Below, one piece after another: positions 1 to 6,830 of a DNA stretch of 14,309 nt (position 1 is its first letter; each line of letters opens with the position of its first letter). Origin of the DNA: J088 sp003695505 [NCBI: Candidatus Dadabacteria bacterium] (GTDB taxonomy: Bacteria > J088). Where the stretch lies: positions 1 to 14,309 of the forward strand of contig RFIY01000018.1 in assembly GCA_003695505.1 (NCBI GenBank), given 5' to 3'. The notes under the pieces were generated by a model, which was not told the DNA's origin, did not search any database, and saw only the letters and a program-made list of their open reading frames with translations. The translations under genes were made by a program, and so were the position numbers.

Positions 1-492
1 GGCGGCGAAATCTACACCAGCCTCGAACGCGGCGTGATCGACGCCACGGAATGGGTGGGTCCGTATCACGACTACATCATGGGCTTTCACAAGGTCGCGA
101 AATACTATTACTATCCTGGCTGGCACGAACCGGGCAGTGTCCTCGAACTGATCGTCAACAAGCAGGCGTTCGAACAGCTCGATGACGAACTGAAGGCCAT
201 CGTCGAACATGCGGCACTGCGCCTGAACGGCTGGATGCTCGGTGAGTTCGATGCGCAGAGCCGGATCTATCTGAAGAAACTGATCGATGAGGGTGTCGAC
301 ATACGCGCGTTTCCGGACGAAGTGATGAAGGCCCTCAAGGCGACGGCGCGGGAGGTCGTAGCGGAAGTCGCCGCCGGCGACCCGTTTGCGAAAAAGGTGT
401 ACGAGTCGTTTTCGGCGTTCCAGAAGGAAATCGCCGCGTGGTCGAATCTGTCGGAGCGCGCCTTCTACAACCAGATCCAGATCGACGTCTGA
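1..492 (+). CDS. TRAP transporter solute-binding protein, DctP family (C-terminal part)
   Basis: Periplasmic receptor of a tripartite ATP-independent transporter; such proteins capture small carboxylates or related solutes and deliver them to the DctQ/DctM membrane proteins. The frame is open from base 1 and ends at TGA, giving 163 residues, roughly the last half of a usual 320-370 residue receptor; the signal peptide and N-lobe lie outside the window. The stretch SLERGVIDATEWVGPYHD is the typical family segment near the ligand site, in the subgroup that includes 2-oxoacid and aromatic-acid receptors. The C-terminus is helical and charged, as in the family. No dctQ or dctM follows: the next gene is gltA on the opposite strand, so any partners would have to be upstream. 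The ligand cannot be read from this fragment. Confidence 0.85.
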   Translation, partial: GGEIYTSLERGVIDATEWVGPYHDYIMGFHKVAKYYYYPGWHEPGSVLELIVNKQAFEQLDDELKAIVEHAALRLNGWMLGEFDAQSRIYLKKLIDEGVDIRAFPDEVMKALKATAREVVAEVAAGDPFAKKVYESFSAFQKEIAAWSNLSERAFYNQIQIDV

Positions 493-500
493 CGTACAAA

Positions 501-523
501 CGCCCCGACCACTGGCCGGGGCG
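501..523. terminator. GC-rich hairpin between convergent genes
   Basis: CGCCCCG at 501-507 pairs with CGGGGCG at 517-523. The stem extends by two further base pairs after one A-C mismatch, leaving a 3-base loop. It lies 8 bases after the TRAP receptor stop and about 30 bases beyond the gltA stop. Read on the minus strand it is followed by TTTGT, so it serves gltA better than the plus-strand gene, where no T-run follows. A shared bidirectional terminator is likely but not proven. Confidence 0.55.
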
Positions 524-555
524 CCTGCGACCGCAATATTTCAGAGACGCGAAAC

Positions 556-1833
556 TCAGCCCCGCTTGCCGGCGGGCACATACTCGCGCTTCGGATGACC
601 GATGTAGACCTGGCGCGGCCGCCAGATGCGCGTATCGGGATCTTCCTTGAGTTCCTTGTAGTGCGCGATCCAGCCCGGCAGCCGCCCCAGCGCGAACATC
701 ACGGTGAACATATCGGTGGGAATGCCGATCGCGCGATAGATCAGGCCGCTGTAGAAATCGACATTGGGGTAGAGCTTCTTCTCGATGAAGTATGGGTCGT
801 TCAGGGCGACTTCTTCGAGTCGCTGCGCCAGATCCAGCAACGGGTCACTGACGCCGAGGCTGTTGAGCACCCGCTCTGCCATTTTCTTGAGAATCCGGGC
901 GCGCGGATCGTAGTTTTTGTAGACGCGGTGCCCGAAGCCCATCAGCCGGAACGGATCATCCTTGTCCTTGGCGCGCTCGACGTATTTCTTGTAGTTCGCC
1001 CCATCCCGCTGAATCATCTCCAGCATCTCGATGACCTTCTGATTCGCGCCGCCATGGAGCGGGCCCCAGAGCGCATTGACGCCTGCCGCGACGCTGGCGA
1101 ACAGGTTCGCCTCGGAGCTTGCGACCGCGCGCACGGTTGAGGTGCTGCAATTCTGCTCGTGATCGGCGTGCAGGATCAGCAGCAGGTTCAGTGCCTCCTC
1201 CATCACCGGGGGAACCTCGTAAGGCTCCGCGGGGACCGCGAACATCATGTACAGGAAGTTCGCGGGGTAGCTGAGGTGGTTTTGCGGATACATGAACGGC
1301 TGGCCGATGGATTTCTTGTAGGCGAATGCCGCGATGGTTTTCGCCTTGGCCAGCAAACGGATCATGTTCAGCTCGAGTTCCTGCGGGTGGCCCGTCTCCG
1401 GATAGTAGGTGGACAGCGACGCAATCATTGCCGACAGAATGGCCATCGGATGCGCCGTCGGAGGATAACCCTCGAAGAACTTCTTCATGTCTTCATGGAT
1501 CATCGTGTGGTACGTCAGACGCTCCGAAAATCGGCGCTGTTGCTCAGGCGTCGGCAGTTCGCCGTAGATCAGCAAATACGCGACCTCGGTAAACCGCGAA
1601 TTCTCGGCCAGTTGCTCGATCGGGTAGCCACGATAGAGCAGGACGCCCTCTTCGCCATTGATGTATGTAATTGCACTGCGGCACGACGCTGTATTGGCAA
1701 AACCGGGATCGTACGTCACGAGTCCCGTTTCGTTGCGCAATTTGCGGATATCAATCCCGGAATCACCCACGGTCGACTCGACCAGCGGTGCATCGAGAAT
1801 CTTGTCGTTCACCTCAAAACGGCCTGCGACCAT
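556..1833 (-). CDS. gltA: Citrate synthase (type II)
   Basis: Condenses acetyl-CoA with oxaloacetate to citrate, the entry step of the TCA cycle, in the cytoplasm. The 425-residue length matches Gram-negative type II enzymes (E. coli about 427), including the N-terminal beta domain (about 1-60) linked with hexamer formation and NADH control in this type. The catalytic set is complete: the histidine of PLHGGAN (H260), the histidine of GFGHRVYKNYDPRA (H302) and the aspartate of PNVDFYSG (D359). The HADHEQNCSTSTVR motif, with its oxaloacetate-binding histidine H225, is also present. The ATG start is preceded by a purine-rich site (GAGAGGAAAGG). The gene is 120 bases downstream of the BamD-like gene on the same strand and probably has its own promoter. 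Identification is secure. Confidence 0.97.
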   Translation of the reverse strand: MVAGRFEVNDKILDAPLVESTVGDSGIDIRKLRNETGLVTYDPGFANTASCRSAITYINGEEGVLLYRGYPIEQLAENSRFTEVAYLLIYGELPTPEQQRRFSERLTYHTMIHEDMKKFFEGYPPTAHPMAILSAMIASLSTYYPETGHPQELELNMIRLLAKAKTIAAFAYKKSIGQPFMYPQNHLSYPANFLYMMFAVPAEPYEVPPVMEEALNLLLILHADHEQNCSTSTVRAVASSEANLFASVAAGVNALWGPLHGGANQKVIEMLEMIQRDGANYKKYVERAKDKDDPFRLMGFGHRVYKNYDPRARILKKMAERVLNSLGVSDPLLDLAQRLEEVALNDPYFIEKKLYPNVDFYSGLIYRAIGIPTDMFTVMFALGRLPGWIAHYKELKEDPDTRIWRPRQVYIGHPKREYVPAGKRG

Positions 1834-1901
1834 CGTACTTACCTTTCCTCTCCCGGTTGACGCTCACACAACACCGTGGCCACGCGGTCCGCGGTCGGCA
1901 C

Positions 1902-1931
1902 GATATGCGATGCTGCCGCCTTGCAGATCAA
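1902..1931 (-). promoter_or_regulatory. Possible gltA promoter
   Basis: On the minus strand TTGATC (1926-1931) lies 18 bases before CATATC (1902-1907), in the 120-base gap ahead of gltA. The -35 matches the sigma-70 consensus in four of six positions, while the -10 is poor. This is a guess from spacing and location only. Confidence 0.25.
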
Positions 1932-1953
1932 AACGGCAGATGGGGTCATGTTA

Positions 1954-2643
1954 TCAGTGTTCCGCCGCGTCGGTCTCGGGAAAATTGAGCCGGCTTTCAA
2001 TATCCGTGAGCAACGCCTGGGCCGTCTCCGCCGCCGAGGTGCCAGTGTACAGACGCACCAGTTCCGTCAGACGATCACGCGCGGCGAGATTCGATCCCTC
2101 CCGAATATACTGCCGAGCCACATAGAGCTCGTGCGCGGCGAGCTGCTCCCGCGCCCACTTGCGGACTTCGACAGCCTCATTGGCCTCGTCCGATTCAGGG
2201 AAGCGGCGGATCAGTGTGTTGGCGGCATTGAGCGCCTGTATCGCGCTGCCGAGGTCACGATCGATGTCGTCGAACTGCTCCTTGTAGGCGCGCGCAAGCC
2301 GCAACCAGACCTCTGGCGCCCGTCGATGGTCGGGGTAGAGGCGGACAAACGATTCCCACCGCGCGGTCGCCTCGGCCTGGCGCCCATCATTCCATGCGCA
2401 CTCCGCAATGATGAGGTCACCTTCGATCGTCGCCGCATGATAGGGAAAGCGCTCGCGTAATTCCGTGACCTTTTGTTCGGCGGTGAAACAGTCCCGCGTG
2501 CCGAACGGCCCGCCGTGTTGCGCGGCCTCTTCGGCCTCCTGAAACAATCGCTCGGGCGATGGCGCGGCGTCGGACCGCTGCGTCGACGCGCACCCTGTGG
2601 CCAGTACAAGCAACCCGGCAGCGCATAATCTCCGGAAGATCAC
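1954..2643 (-). CDS. bamD: BamD/YfiO-like outer membrane assembly lipoprotein
   Basis: Likely the BamD-type lipoprotein that, with BamA, inserts beta-barrel proteins into the outer membrane; it would sit on the inner leaflet of that membrane. From the GTG start the protein has 229 residues, close to the usual 230-250. Residues 4-17 form a lipoprotein signal ending LATG before C18, with Ala at +2, which favours outer-membrane sorting. TPR-like helices follow: about 30-68 (ending RFPYH), 76-105 (FVRLYPDH), 110-150 (LIRRFPES) and 168-217, where ELYVARQYIREGSNLAARDRL echoes the ELxVARYYxRRGxxxAAxNR segment of BamD. The segment after the second repeat is more divergent than in enteric BamD. I chose GTG because AGGAGG lies 7 bases upstream and the longer frame would run through the preceding gene. 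It could instead be a paralogue of the true BamD. Confidence 0.72.
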   Translation of the reverse strand: MIFRRLCAAGLLVLATGCASTQRSDAAPSPERLFQEAEEAAQHGGPFGTRDCFTAEQKVTELRERFPYHAATIEGDLIIAECAWNDGRQAEATARWESFVRLYPDHRRAPEVWLRLARAYKEQFDDIDRDLGSAIQALNAANTLIRRFPESDEANEAVEVRKWAREQLAAHELYVARQYIREGSNLAARDRLTELVRLYTGTSAAETAQALLTDIESRLNFPETDAAEH

Positions 2644-2954
2644 TGCATTTCCTCCTCGAGCAGGTTCTCTAACGCCTGCCTGTCTCTGCGGTTGAGCCGA
2701 TCTTCCGGTGGCGCCTCCGGCGCCCGGGGCGCCTGCCGTTTCACGGCCGGCGGCGTCGCGCGGGCGTCCTGCCCCTCGCGGCCAAACGGCCAGAGCGCGC
2801 GCCGCTGCTCCGCCGTTCGCGGCACGATCATGACGGCACCATCGCGACGCTCGACCCTGAAAAACACAAGCAGTGCGAGCACGACCAGCAGCAGCACAAC
2901 AATTCGCAGCGCCCAACGCGTCAACGGCATTCCTTTCGGTGGGACTTCCATCAT
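2640..2954 (-). CDS. Small single-pass membrane protein of unknown function
   Basis: I do not recognise this 104-residue protein. Residues 1-14 are short and basic, residues 15-32 are a strong hydrophobic helix (WALRIVVLLLVVLALLVFF), then come a basic stretch, a proline- and arginine-rich linker (about 63-84) and a charged C-terminal helix (85-104) ending EEEMQ. This suggests an inner-membrane anchor with a mainly soluble C-terminal tail. Its stop overlaps the GTG start of the BamD-like gene by four bases (GTGA), and its last codons carry that gene's ribosome-binding site, so the two are very probably translationally coupled. Two ATG codons are adjacent at the start; a weak GGAAG lies upstream. 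It is first in this minus-strand unit and faces the RpiB-GlyA fusion across about 98 bases. Confidence 0.7.
   Translation of the reverse strand: MMEVPPKGMPLTRWALRIVVLLLVVLALLVFFRVERRDGAVMIVPRTAEQRRALWPFGREGQDARATPPAVKRQAPRAPEAPPEDRLNRRDRQALENLLEEEMQ
2651..2656 (-). promoter_or_regulatory. Shine-Dalgarno site deciding the GTG start of the BamD-like gene
   Basis: AGGAGG on the minus strand, 7 bases before the GTG at 2643-2641. It lies inside the last codons (Glu-Glu-Glu-Met) of the upstream membrane-protein gene and is the strongest ribosome-binding site in this part of the window. Confidence 0.7.
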
Positions 2955-2988
2955 CGTAACAACTTCCGGCTCGACCGGTAAGGGCTGA

Positions 2989-2994
2989 TAAAAT
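2989..2994 (+). promoter_or_regulatory. Possible -10 element for the rpiB-glyA/nrdR operon
   Basis: TAAAAT sits in the only AT-rich patch of the roughly 98-base divergent gap, about 58 bases before the fusion ATG. It matches the sigma-70 -10 consensus in five of six positions. No good -35 is visible at 17 bases; TTCCGG at 2964-2969 is 19 bases away. The same AT-rich patch could serve the minus-strand unit as well. Confidence 0.3.
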
Positions 2995-3052
2995 AAGTGC
3001 TTTCCAAAGAATTCAATAGAACCGCACCAGGAAACAAGGACGCATCCGACTC

Positions 3053-4825
3053 ATGACTCTGACTGCCAACTGGCCGCCCGCCCGCATTGCCATCGGTTGC
3101 GATCACGCTGGTGTCGAACTCAAACAGGCCGTCGCAGCGCATCTTGCGGACCGCGGCATCGCCGTCGTGGACTGCGGCACCAATGACGCGGGAACATCCG
3201 TCGATTATCCTCAATTTGCAGAGGCCGTAGCTTCGGCGATCCGGACCGGACAGGCCGACGCGGGCGTGCTGATCTGCGGCACCGGCATCGGACAGTCGAT
3301 CGCCGCGAACAAGATCCGGCGTATCCGCGCCGCGCTCGTACTCAACGACAACATGGCCGAGATGTCGCGGCGGCACAACAACGCAAATGTTCTGGTTCTC
3401 GCCGGGCGCATTCTTTCGACCGACGACGCATTGCGGCTGGTCGATATCTGGCTGGATACCCCCTTCGATGGCGGCCGGCATGAACGGCGGCTGCTCGAAA
3501 TCGAGCGGATCGAGGACCGCCAATGTGCGAGTGCGCACGAGCCGCTGAATGTCCAGGGAGGGCCCAGCACCATTGCCGAGTTCGATCCCGAGCTGTTCGA
3601 AGCCATCGTCGGTGAATGGCAACGCCAGGAAGACCATCTCGAACTGATTGCGAGCGAGAATTTTGCCAGCCGACGGGTACTCGAAGCCACGGGTTCGGTA
3701 CTGACGAACAAGTACGCCGAAGGCTATCCCCGCAAGCGGTACTATGGCGGATGCGCGTGGGTCGATGTTGCCGAACAGCTTGCCATCGATCGCGCCCGTG
3801 AACTGTTCGGCGCGGAATTCGTGAACGTGCAGCCACACAGCGGCTCGCAGGCGAACATGGCCGCCTACCTGGCCCTGGCCGAGCCTGGCGCGAAAATTCT
3901 TGGCATGGACCTGTCGAACGGAGGGCACCTGACGCACGGCGCGAAGGTCAACTTCTCGGGGCAGATTTACGCCTCGGACAGCTACGGCGTCGATCCGGAA
4001 ACTGGCCGCATCGATTACGACGAAGTCGAGCGCATCGCAAAAGAGACCCGGCCCGACATTCTCGTTGCCGGCGCGAGCGCCTACCCCCGGGAGATCGACT
4101 TCGCGCGATTCCGTGCCATCGCGGATGCTGTGGACGCAAAGCTGGTGGTCGACATGGCACACATTGCCGGCCTGGTCGCGGGCGGTGTGCATCCGTCGCC
4201 GGTACCACACGCGGACCTCGTCACGACGACAACCCACAAGACGTTGCGTGGCCCGCGCGGCGGCATGATCATGGGCCGCGGCGACTACGAAAAGCCTGTC
4301 AACAAACACATTTTCCCCGGCATCCAGGGCGGCCCGTTGATGCACGTCATCGCGGCCAAGGCCGTGGCGCTGCGGGAAGCGCAGCAACCGGCGTTCGCGG
4401 ACTACGCGAAACAGGTCGTGCGCAACGCGCAGGCGCTGGCCGAGACGCTGCTTGCCGCCGGCCTGAGTCTCGTTTCCGGCGGCACGGACAATCACCTGAT
4501 GCTCGTTGACCTCAGTGGCACGGATGTGACCGGAAAGGACGCCGAGAAAGCGCTGGAGAAGGCCGGTATCACGGTCAACAAGAACACGGTGCCGAACGAA
4601 CAGAGGTCACCGTTCGTCACGAGCGGCATTCGCATCGGCACGCCGGCCGTGACGACCCGCGGTATGGGCGAGGCAGAAATGCGCCAGATCGGCCAATGGA
4701 TCGCCGACGCGATCGCCGCGCGCGAGGACGAGGCAGCGCTGGCGCGGATACGCAATGAAGTGCGTGAACTGTGTCACGCATTTCCGCTCTACGGTGCCCC
4801 ACCGCAGACTCCAGCCAGGGTTTGA
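3053..4825 (+). CDS. rpiB-glyA: Fused ribose-5-phosphate isomerase B and serine hydroxymethyltransferase
   Basis: One uninterrupted 590-residue frame holds two complete enzymes. Residues 9-154 are RpiB, which interconverts ribulose-5-phosphate and ribose-5-phosphate: CDH (16-18), the catalytic cysteine of ICGTG (C75), RRHN (H108) and the C-terminal GGRHERR are all present. Residues 174-584 are GlyA, the PLP enzyme converting serine and tetrahydrofolate to glycine and 5,10-methylene-tetrahydrofolate: LIASENF (198-204), [36 protein letters not shown] with the PLP lysine K396, VSGGTDNH, and [13 protein letters not shown]. No catalytic residue seems lost in either half. The linker is about 18 residues (155-173) with no stop and no in-frame ATG, GTG or TTG. 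AAGGA lies 12 bases before the ATG, rather far. Separate rpiB, glyA and nrdR genes are neighbours in several lineages, so fusion of adjacent genes is a simple origin. nrdR begins 6 bases after the stop. Confidence 0.93.
   Translation: MTLTANWPPARIAIGCDHAGVELKQAVAAHLADRGIAVVDCGTNDAGTSVDYPQFAEAVASAIRTGQADAGVLICGTGIGQSIAANKIRRIRAALVLNDNMAEMSRRHNNANVLVLAGRILSTDDALRLVDIWLDTPFDGGRHERRLLEIERIEDRQCASAHEPLNVQGGPSTIAEFDPELFEAIVGEWQRQEDHLELIASENFASRRVLEATGSVLTNKYAEGYPRKRYYGGCAWVDVAEQLAIDRARELFGAEFVNVQPHSGSQANMAAYLALAEPGAKILGMDLSNGGHLTHGAKVNFSGQIYASDSYGVDPETGRIDYDEVERIAKETRPDILVAGASAYPREIDFARFRAIADAVDAKLVVDMAHIAGLVAGGVHPSPVPHADLVTTTTHKTLRGPRGGMIMGRGDYEKPVNKHIFPGIQGGPLMHVIAAKAVALREAQQPAFADYAKQVVRNAQALAETLLAAGLSLVSGGTDNHLMLVDLSGTDVTGKDAEKALEKAGITVNKNTVPNEQRSPFVTSGIRIGTPAVTTRGMGEAEMRQIGQWIADAIAAREDEAALARIRNEVRELCHAFPLYGAPPQTPARV
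3555..3574 (+). promoter_or_regulatory. Possible internal ribosome-binding site and ATT start in the fusion linker
   Basis: AGGGAGGG at 3555-3562 is followed after 9 bases by an in-frame ATT (I174), within a few residues of where free-standing GlyA proteins begin. ATT is a rare start codon, known from infC. The match may be chance or a relic of a former intergenic region. Confidence 0.2.
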
Positions 4826-4831
4826 ACACGG

Positions 4832-5302
4832 ATGATCTGCCCCCGCTGCGGCCATATTGATTCCAAGGTCGTCGATTCCCGCCTCAGTCGGGAACAGACC
4901 CAGATTCGGCGCCGGCGGGTGTGTTCGGAATGTGGTTTCCGCTTTACGACATTCGAGAAAATCGAACCCTCGCTACCGCAGATCGTCAAGCGCGACCAGC
5001 GACGCGAACCCTTCGACCGCGACAAATTGCGTTCCTCGATTGCCATCGCCTGCCGCAAGCGACCGATCAGTCAGACGAGGATCGACAAGGCGGTCGACCG
5101 GATCGAATCCCGCCTGTCGGAAGCGGGTGATCGCGAACTGCCCTCGGAACAGCTCGGTCTGATTGTCATGGATGAGCTACGCGAAATGGATCAGGTCGCA
5201 TATGTGCGCTTTGCTTCGGTATACCGCGAATTTCAGGATGTCGAGGAGTTCATGAAGGAAATCCGGGCGCTCGTCGAATCCCGCAAAGGGGGCGCAGCAT
5301 GA
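4832..5302 (+). CDS. nrdR: Transcriptional repressor NrdR
   Basis: ATP/dATP-sensing repressor of ribonucleotide reductase operons; binding of dATP promotes repression, so dNTP synthesis is matched to need. The 156 residues match the usual 150-160. The N-terminal zinc ribbon is intact (MICPRCGH with C3 and C6; CSECGFRF with C31 and C34), as is the strand-and-arginine segment RRRRVC. Residues about 49-139 form the ATP-cone: IVKRDQRREPFDRDKL, then AYVRFASVYREF. It starts 6 bases after the RpiB-GlyA fusion and its stop overlaps the next gene (ATGA), so it is the middle gene of a three-gene operon. The ribosome-binding site is weak (AGGG 11 bases upstream), so translation may depend on the upstream gene. 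I saw no paired NrdR boxes nearby. Confidence 0.97.
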   Translation: MICPRCGHIDSKVVDSRLSREQTQIRRRRVCSECGFRFTTFEKIEPSLPQIVKRDQRREPFDRDKLRSSIAIACRKRPISQTRIDKAVDRIESRLSEAGDRELPSEQLGLIVMDELREMDQVAYVRFASVYREFQDVEEFMKEIRALVESRKGGAA

Positions 5303-6780
5303 AGCCACGTCGCCCCCGGTTGCGCGCCAGCACCCTGCGCCTTCGCGCACGGCAGGTCTTCGCCCTGCTGCTGATGCTCGCCGGCGTGCTGTCGGGCGTC
5401 GCTGATGCGGCCGAGCTGACCGTGCGCGTCATCGACCGCGACGGACATCCGGTCGCGAATGCGCCCGTTGCTGTTGCGACGACGCCGCCGCGAAAGGCAG
5501 ATACGGACCGCAACGGCCAGGCCACGCTTGAGCTCGATGAAGGCACCTGGCGCGTCTCTGTCTCGATGTCTGGCAGAACCACCGATACCACGGTGGATCT
5601 GCGTGGTCGTCATGCCGACGCGACGTTGACGCTCGATCTGTACCGGTTTCAGATCTTGCTCAGCGCGTCGACCGGAGAGCTGCTGGATGGTGGCCAGGTC
5701 GACTGGCGCTGCGGCGAAACAGCCGGTCAGGCAGAGATCGTCGATGGTATCGCCGCTGGGTATGCCGCTCCGGGCACATGGCAGGGCGCATTACACTGGC
5801 GTGGCTTCACAGTCCCCCTGCCGCCATTCCAGATACCTGATCAGCGCCGCGTCGAAGCCGACCTGGCGATGTTACCGGTTACGGTGACCGTACGACACCG
5901 CGACACCGGACGCGGCTTTGGCCGCGTGCTGATCTCTGCGGCGTCTCCGGGGCAGTCACACGGGTCGCCACAGTGGTCGGATGCCAGCGGGCGCCTGACG
6001 ATCTATGCATTCCCTGGCCCGCTCGACGTCCAGATGCGCTGGTTTTCGTACACGGCCAACCAACGGGCGAACGTGCCCGGTGAGGCGACGTTTGATCTTT
6101 CGCTACCGTTGCGCGTGGTCCCGTGGCCCGACGCGGCCCTGCCGGGCGCACTGCAAATTCAGGTGCGACAACCCGGCTTCTCGGCCTGGTTGTCCGGTTC
6201 CCCCGACCGCACGCTGCAACTGCCACTGCCCGAGGGGCGCTATGATGTCGTGCTCTATGACCCGGCCCGCAAGCCAGTGTTTCGTGGCGTCGCAACGGTT
6301 GACGCGAATAGCCCCGAGGCGCGGATTACCTGGTCCGAGGCCACAGGCTCCGATGATGACCTGCGCCCCCGGCGCCTGGTCTGGCCGCGCGCCGTCAGCC
6401 CGGAACCGCCCGCCGTTGCGGTCGCCGACCGTCCGGATGAACCGCTTGACGTGAGCAAGGACGGCTCGCTCGGCCTGCTGCCCGACGGCATCGAGCTGTC
6501 GGTGCCTCCCCACCGCCTCGGCGTTCGTACGACGGTATCGAGCGATGTCGTCGAAGTCGCGCCGGGTGCGATCCTGATCGAGCTTGCGCATCCGCAACCG
6601 GTACGCATCGCCGACGCCCGGGCGCCAGAGCGCGCGATCGTGCAGGACTGCGGCCAGCAATGCCGCATTCTGGTCGCGCCCGGTCTCTATCTGGTGTACG
6701 CGCCTGACGCTGAACTGCTGCTCGACCCGGTCGAGGTTCGCGGCGGACAGGTGTCGCGGATCAGGCTCGGGAGACGCTGA
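5299..6780 (+). CDS. Exported protein with several beta-sandwich-like modules, function unknown
   Basis: I do not recognise the 493-residue product. It has an Arg-rich N-terminus, a hydrophobic core at 19-33 and a probable signal peptidase I site near ADA-AEL (about 37/38), so it should be periplasmic or secreted. Residues 39-90 (LTVRVIDRDGHPVANAPVAV, then NGQATLELDEGTWRVSV) look like a carboxypeptidase-regulatory or Ig-like fold, as found in surface-layer and adhesion proteins. Similar strand patterns recur at about 117-168, 193-248, 284-322 and 425-490, each ending in a G-x-(W/Y)-x-V type strand. Near the C-terminus CGQQC (451-455) could form a disulphide. No catalytic motif is evident. The start overlaps the nrdR stop by four bases (ATGA), which fixes the ATG and implies coupling. 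A structural or carbohydrate/protein-binding role is only a guess. Confidence 0.75.
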   Translation: MKPRRPRLRASTLRLRARQVFALLLMLAGVLSGVADAAELTVRVIDRDGHPVANAPVAVATTPPRKADTDRNGQATLELDEGTWRVSVSMSGRTTDTTVDLRGRHADATLTLDLYRFQILLSASTGELLDGGQVDWRCGETAGQAEIVDGIAAGYAAPGTWQGALHWRGFTVPLPPFQIPDQRRVEADLAMLPVTVTVRHRDTGRGFGRVLISAASPGQSHGSPQWSDASGRLTIYAFPGPLDVQMRWFSYTANQRANVPGEATFDLSLPLRVVPWPDAALPGALQIQVRQPGFSAWLSGSPDRTLQLPLPEGRYDVVLYDPARKPVFRGVATVDANSPEARITWSEATGSDDDLRPRRLVWPRAVSPEPPAVAVADRPDEPLDVSKDGSLGLLPDGIELSVPPHRLGVRTTVSSDVVEVAPGAILIELAHPQPVRIADARAPERAIVQDCGQQCRILVAPGLYLVYAPDAELLLDPVEVRGGQVSRIRLGRR

Positions 6781-6830
6781 TCGCCGAACGGCCAGGGCCG
6801 CACCGGCCGCAGCATGACCCGCGGCGGTGA
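6781..6830. other. Short convergent gap with a weak hairpin
   Basis: Fifty bases separate the exported-protein stop from the HD-GYP stop on the other strand. GGCCG (6796-6800) pairs with CGGCC (6804-6808) around a 3-base loop. No T-run follows on either strand, so a terminator is possible but not supported. Confidence 0.25.

Noticed and set aside
595-1860. Plus-strand open frames of 181 and 233 codons across gltA
   Set aside because: They are antisense to a complete citrate synthase with all catalytic residues; no start site or domain supports them.
1908-1942. CTGCCG / CGGCAG inverted repeat after the BamD-like gene as a terminator
   Set aside because: The loop is long (15 bases) and no T-run follows on the minus strand, so it is more likely chance.
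2955-3052. Possible glycine or other riboswitch ahead of the glyA-containing gene
   Set aside because: The gap is only about 98 bases and shared by two divergent promoters. I could not find the paired helices of a glycine or SAM aptamer.
2951-4495. A 514-codon open frame on the minus strand, antisense to the RpiB-GlyA fusion
   Set aside because: The plus-strand product is two unmistakable enzymes. The antisense translation has no recognisable domain and is His/Arg-rich in the way GC-rich shadow frames are.
4826-4831. NrdR boxes near nrdR or the fusion suggesting autoregulation
   Set aside because: No paired 16-base palindromes of the NrdR type are visible here or in the 2955-3052 gap.
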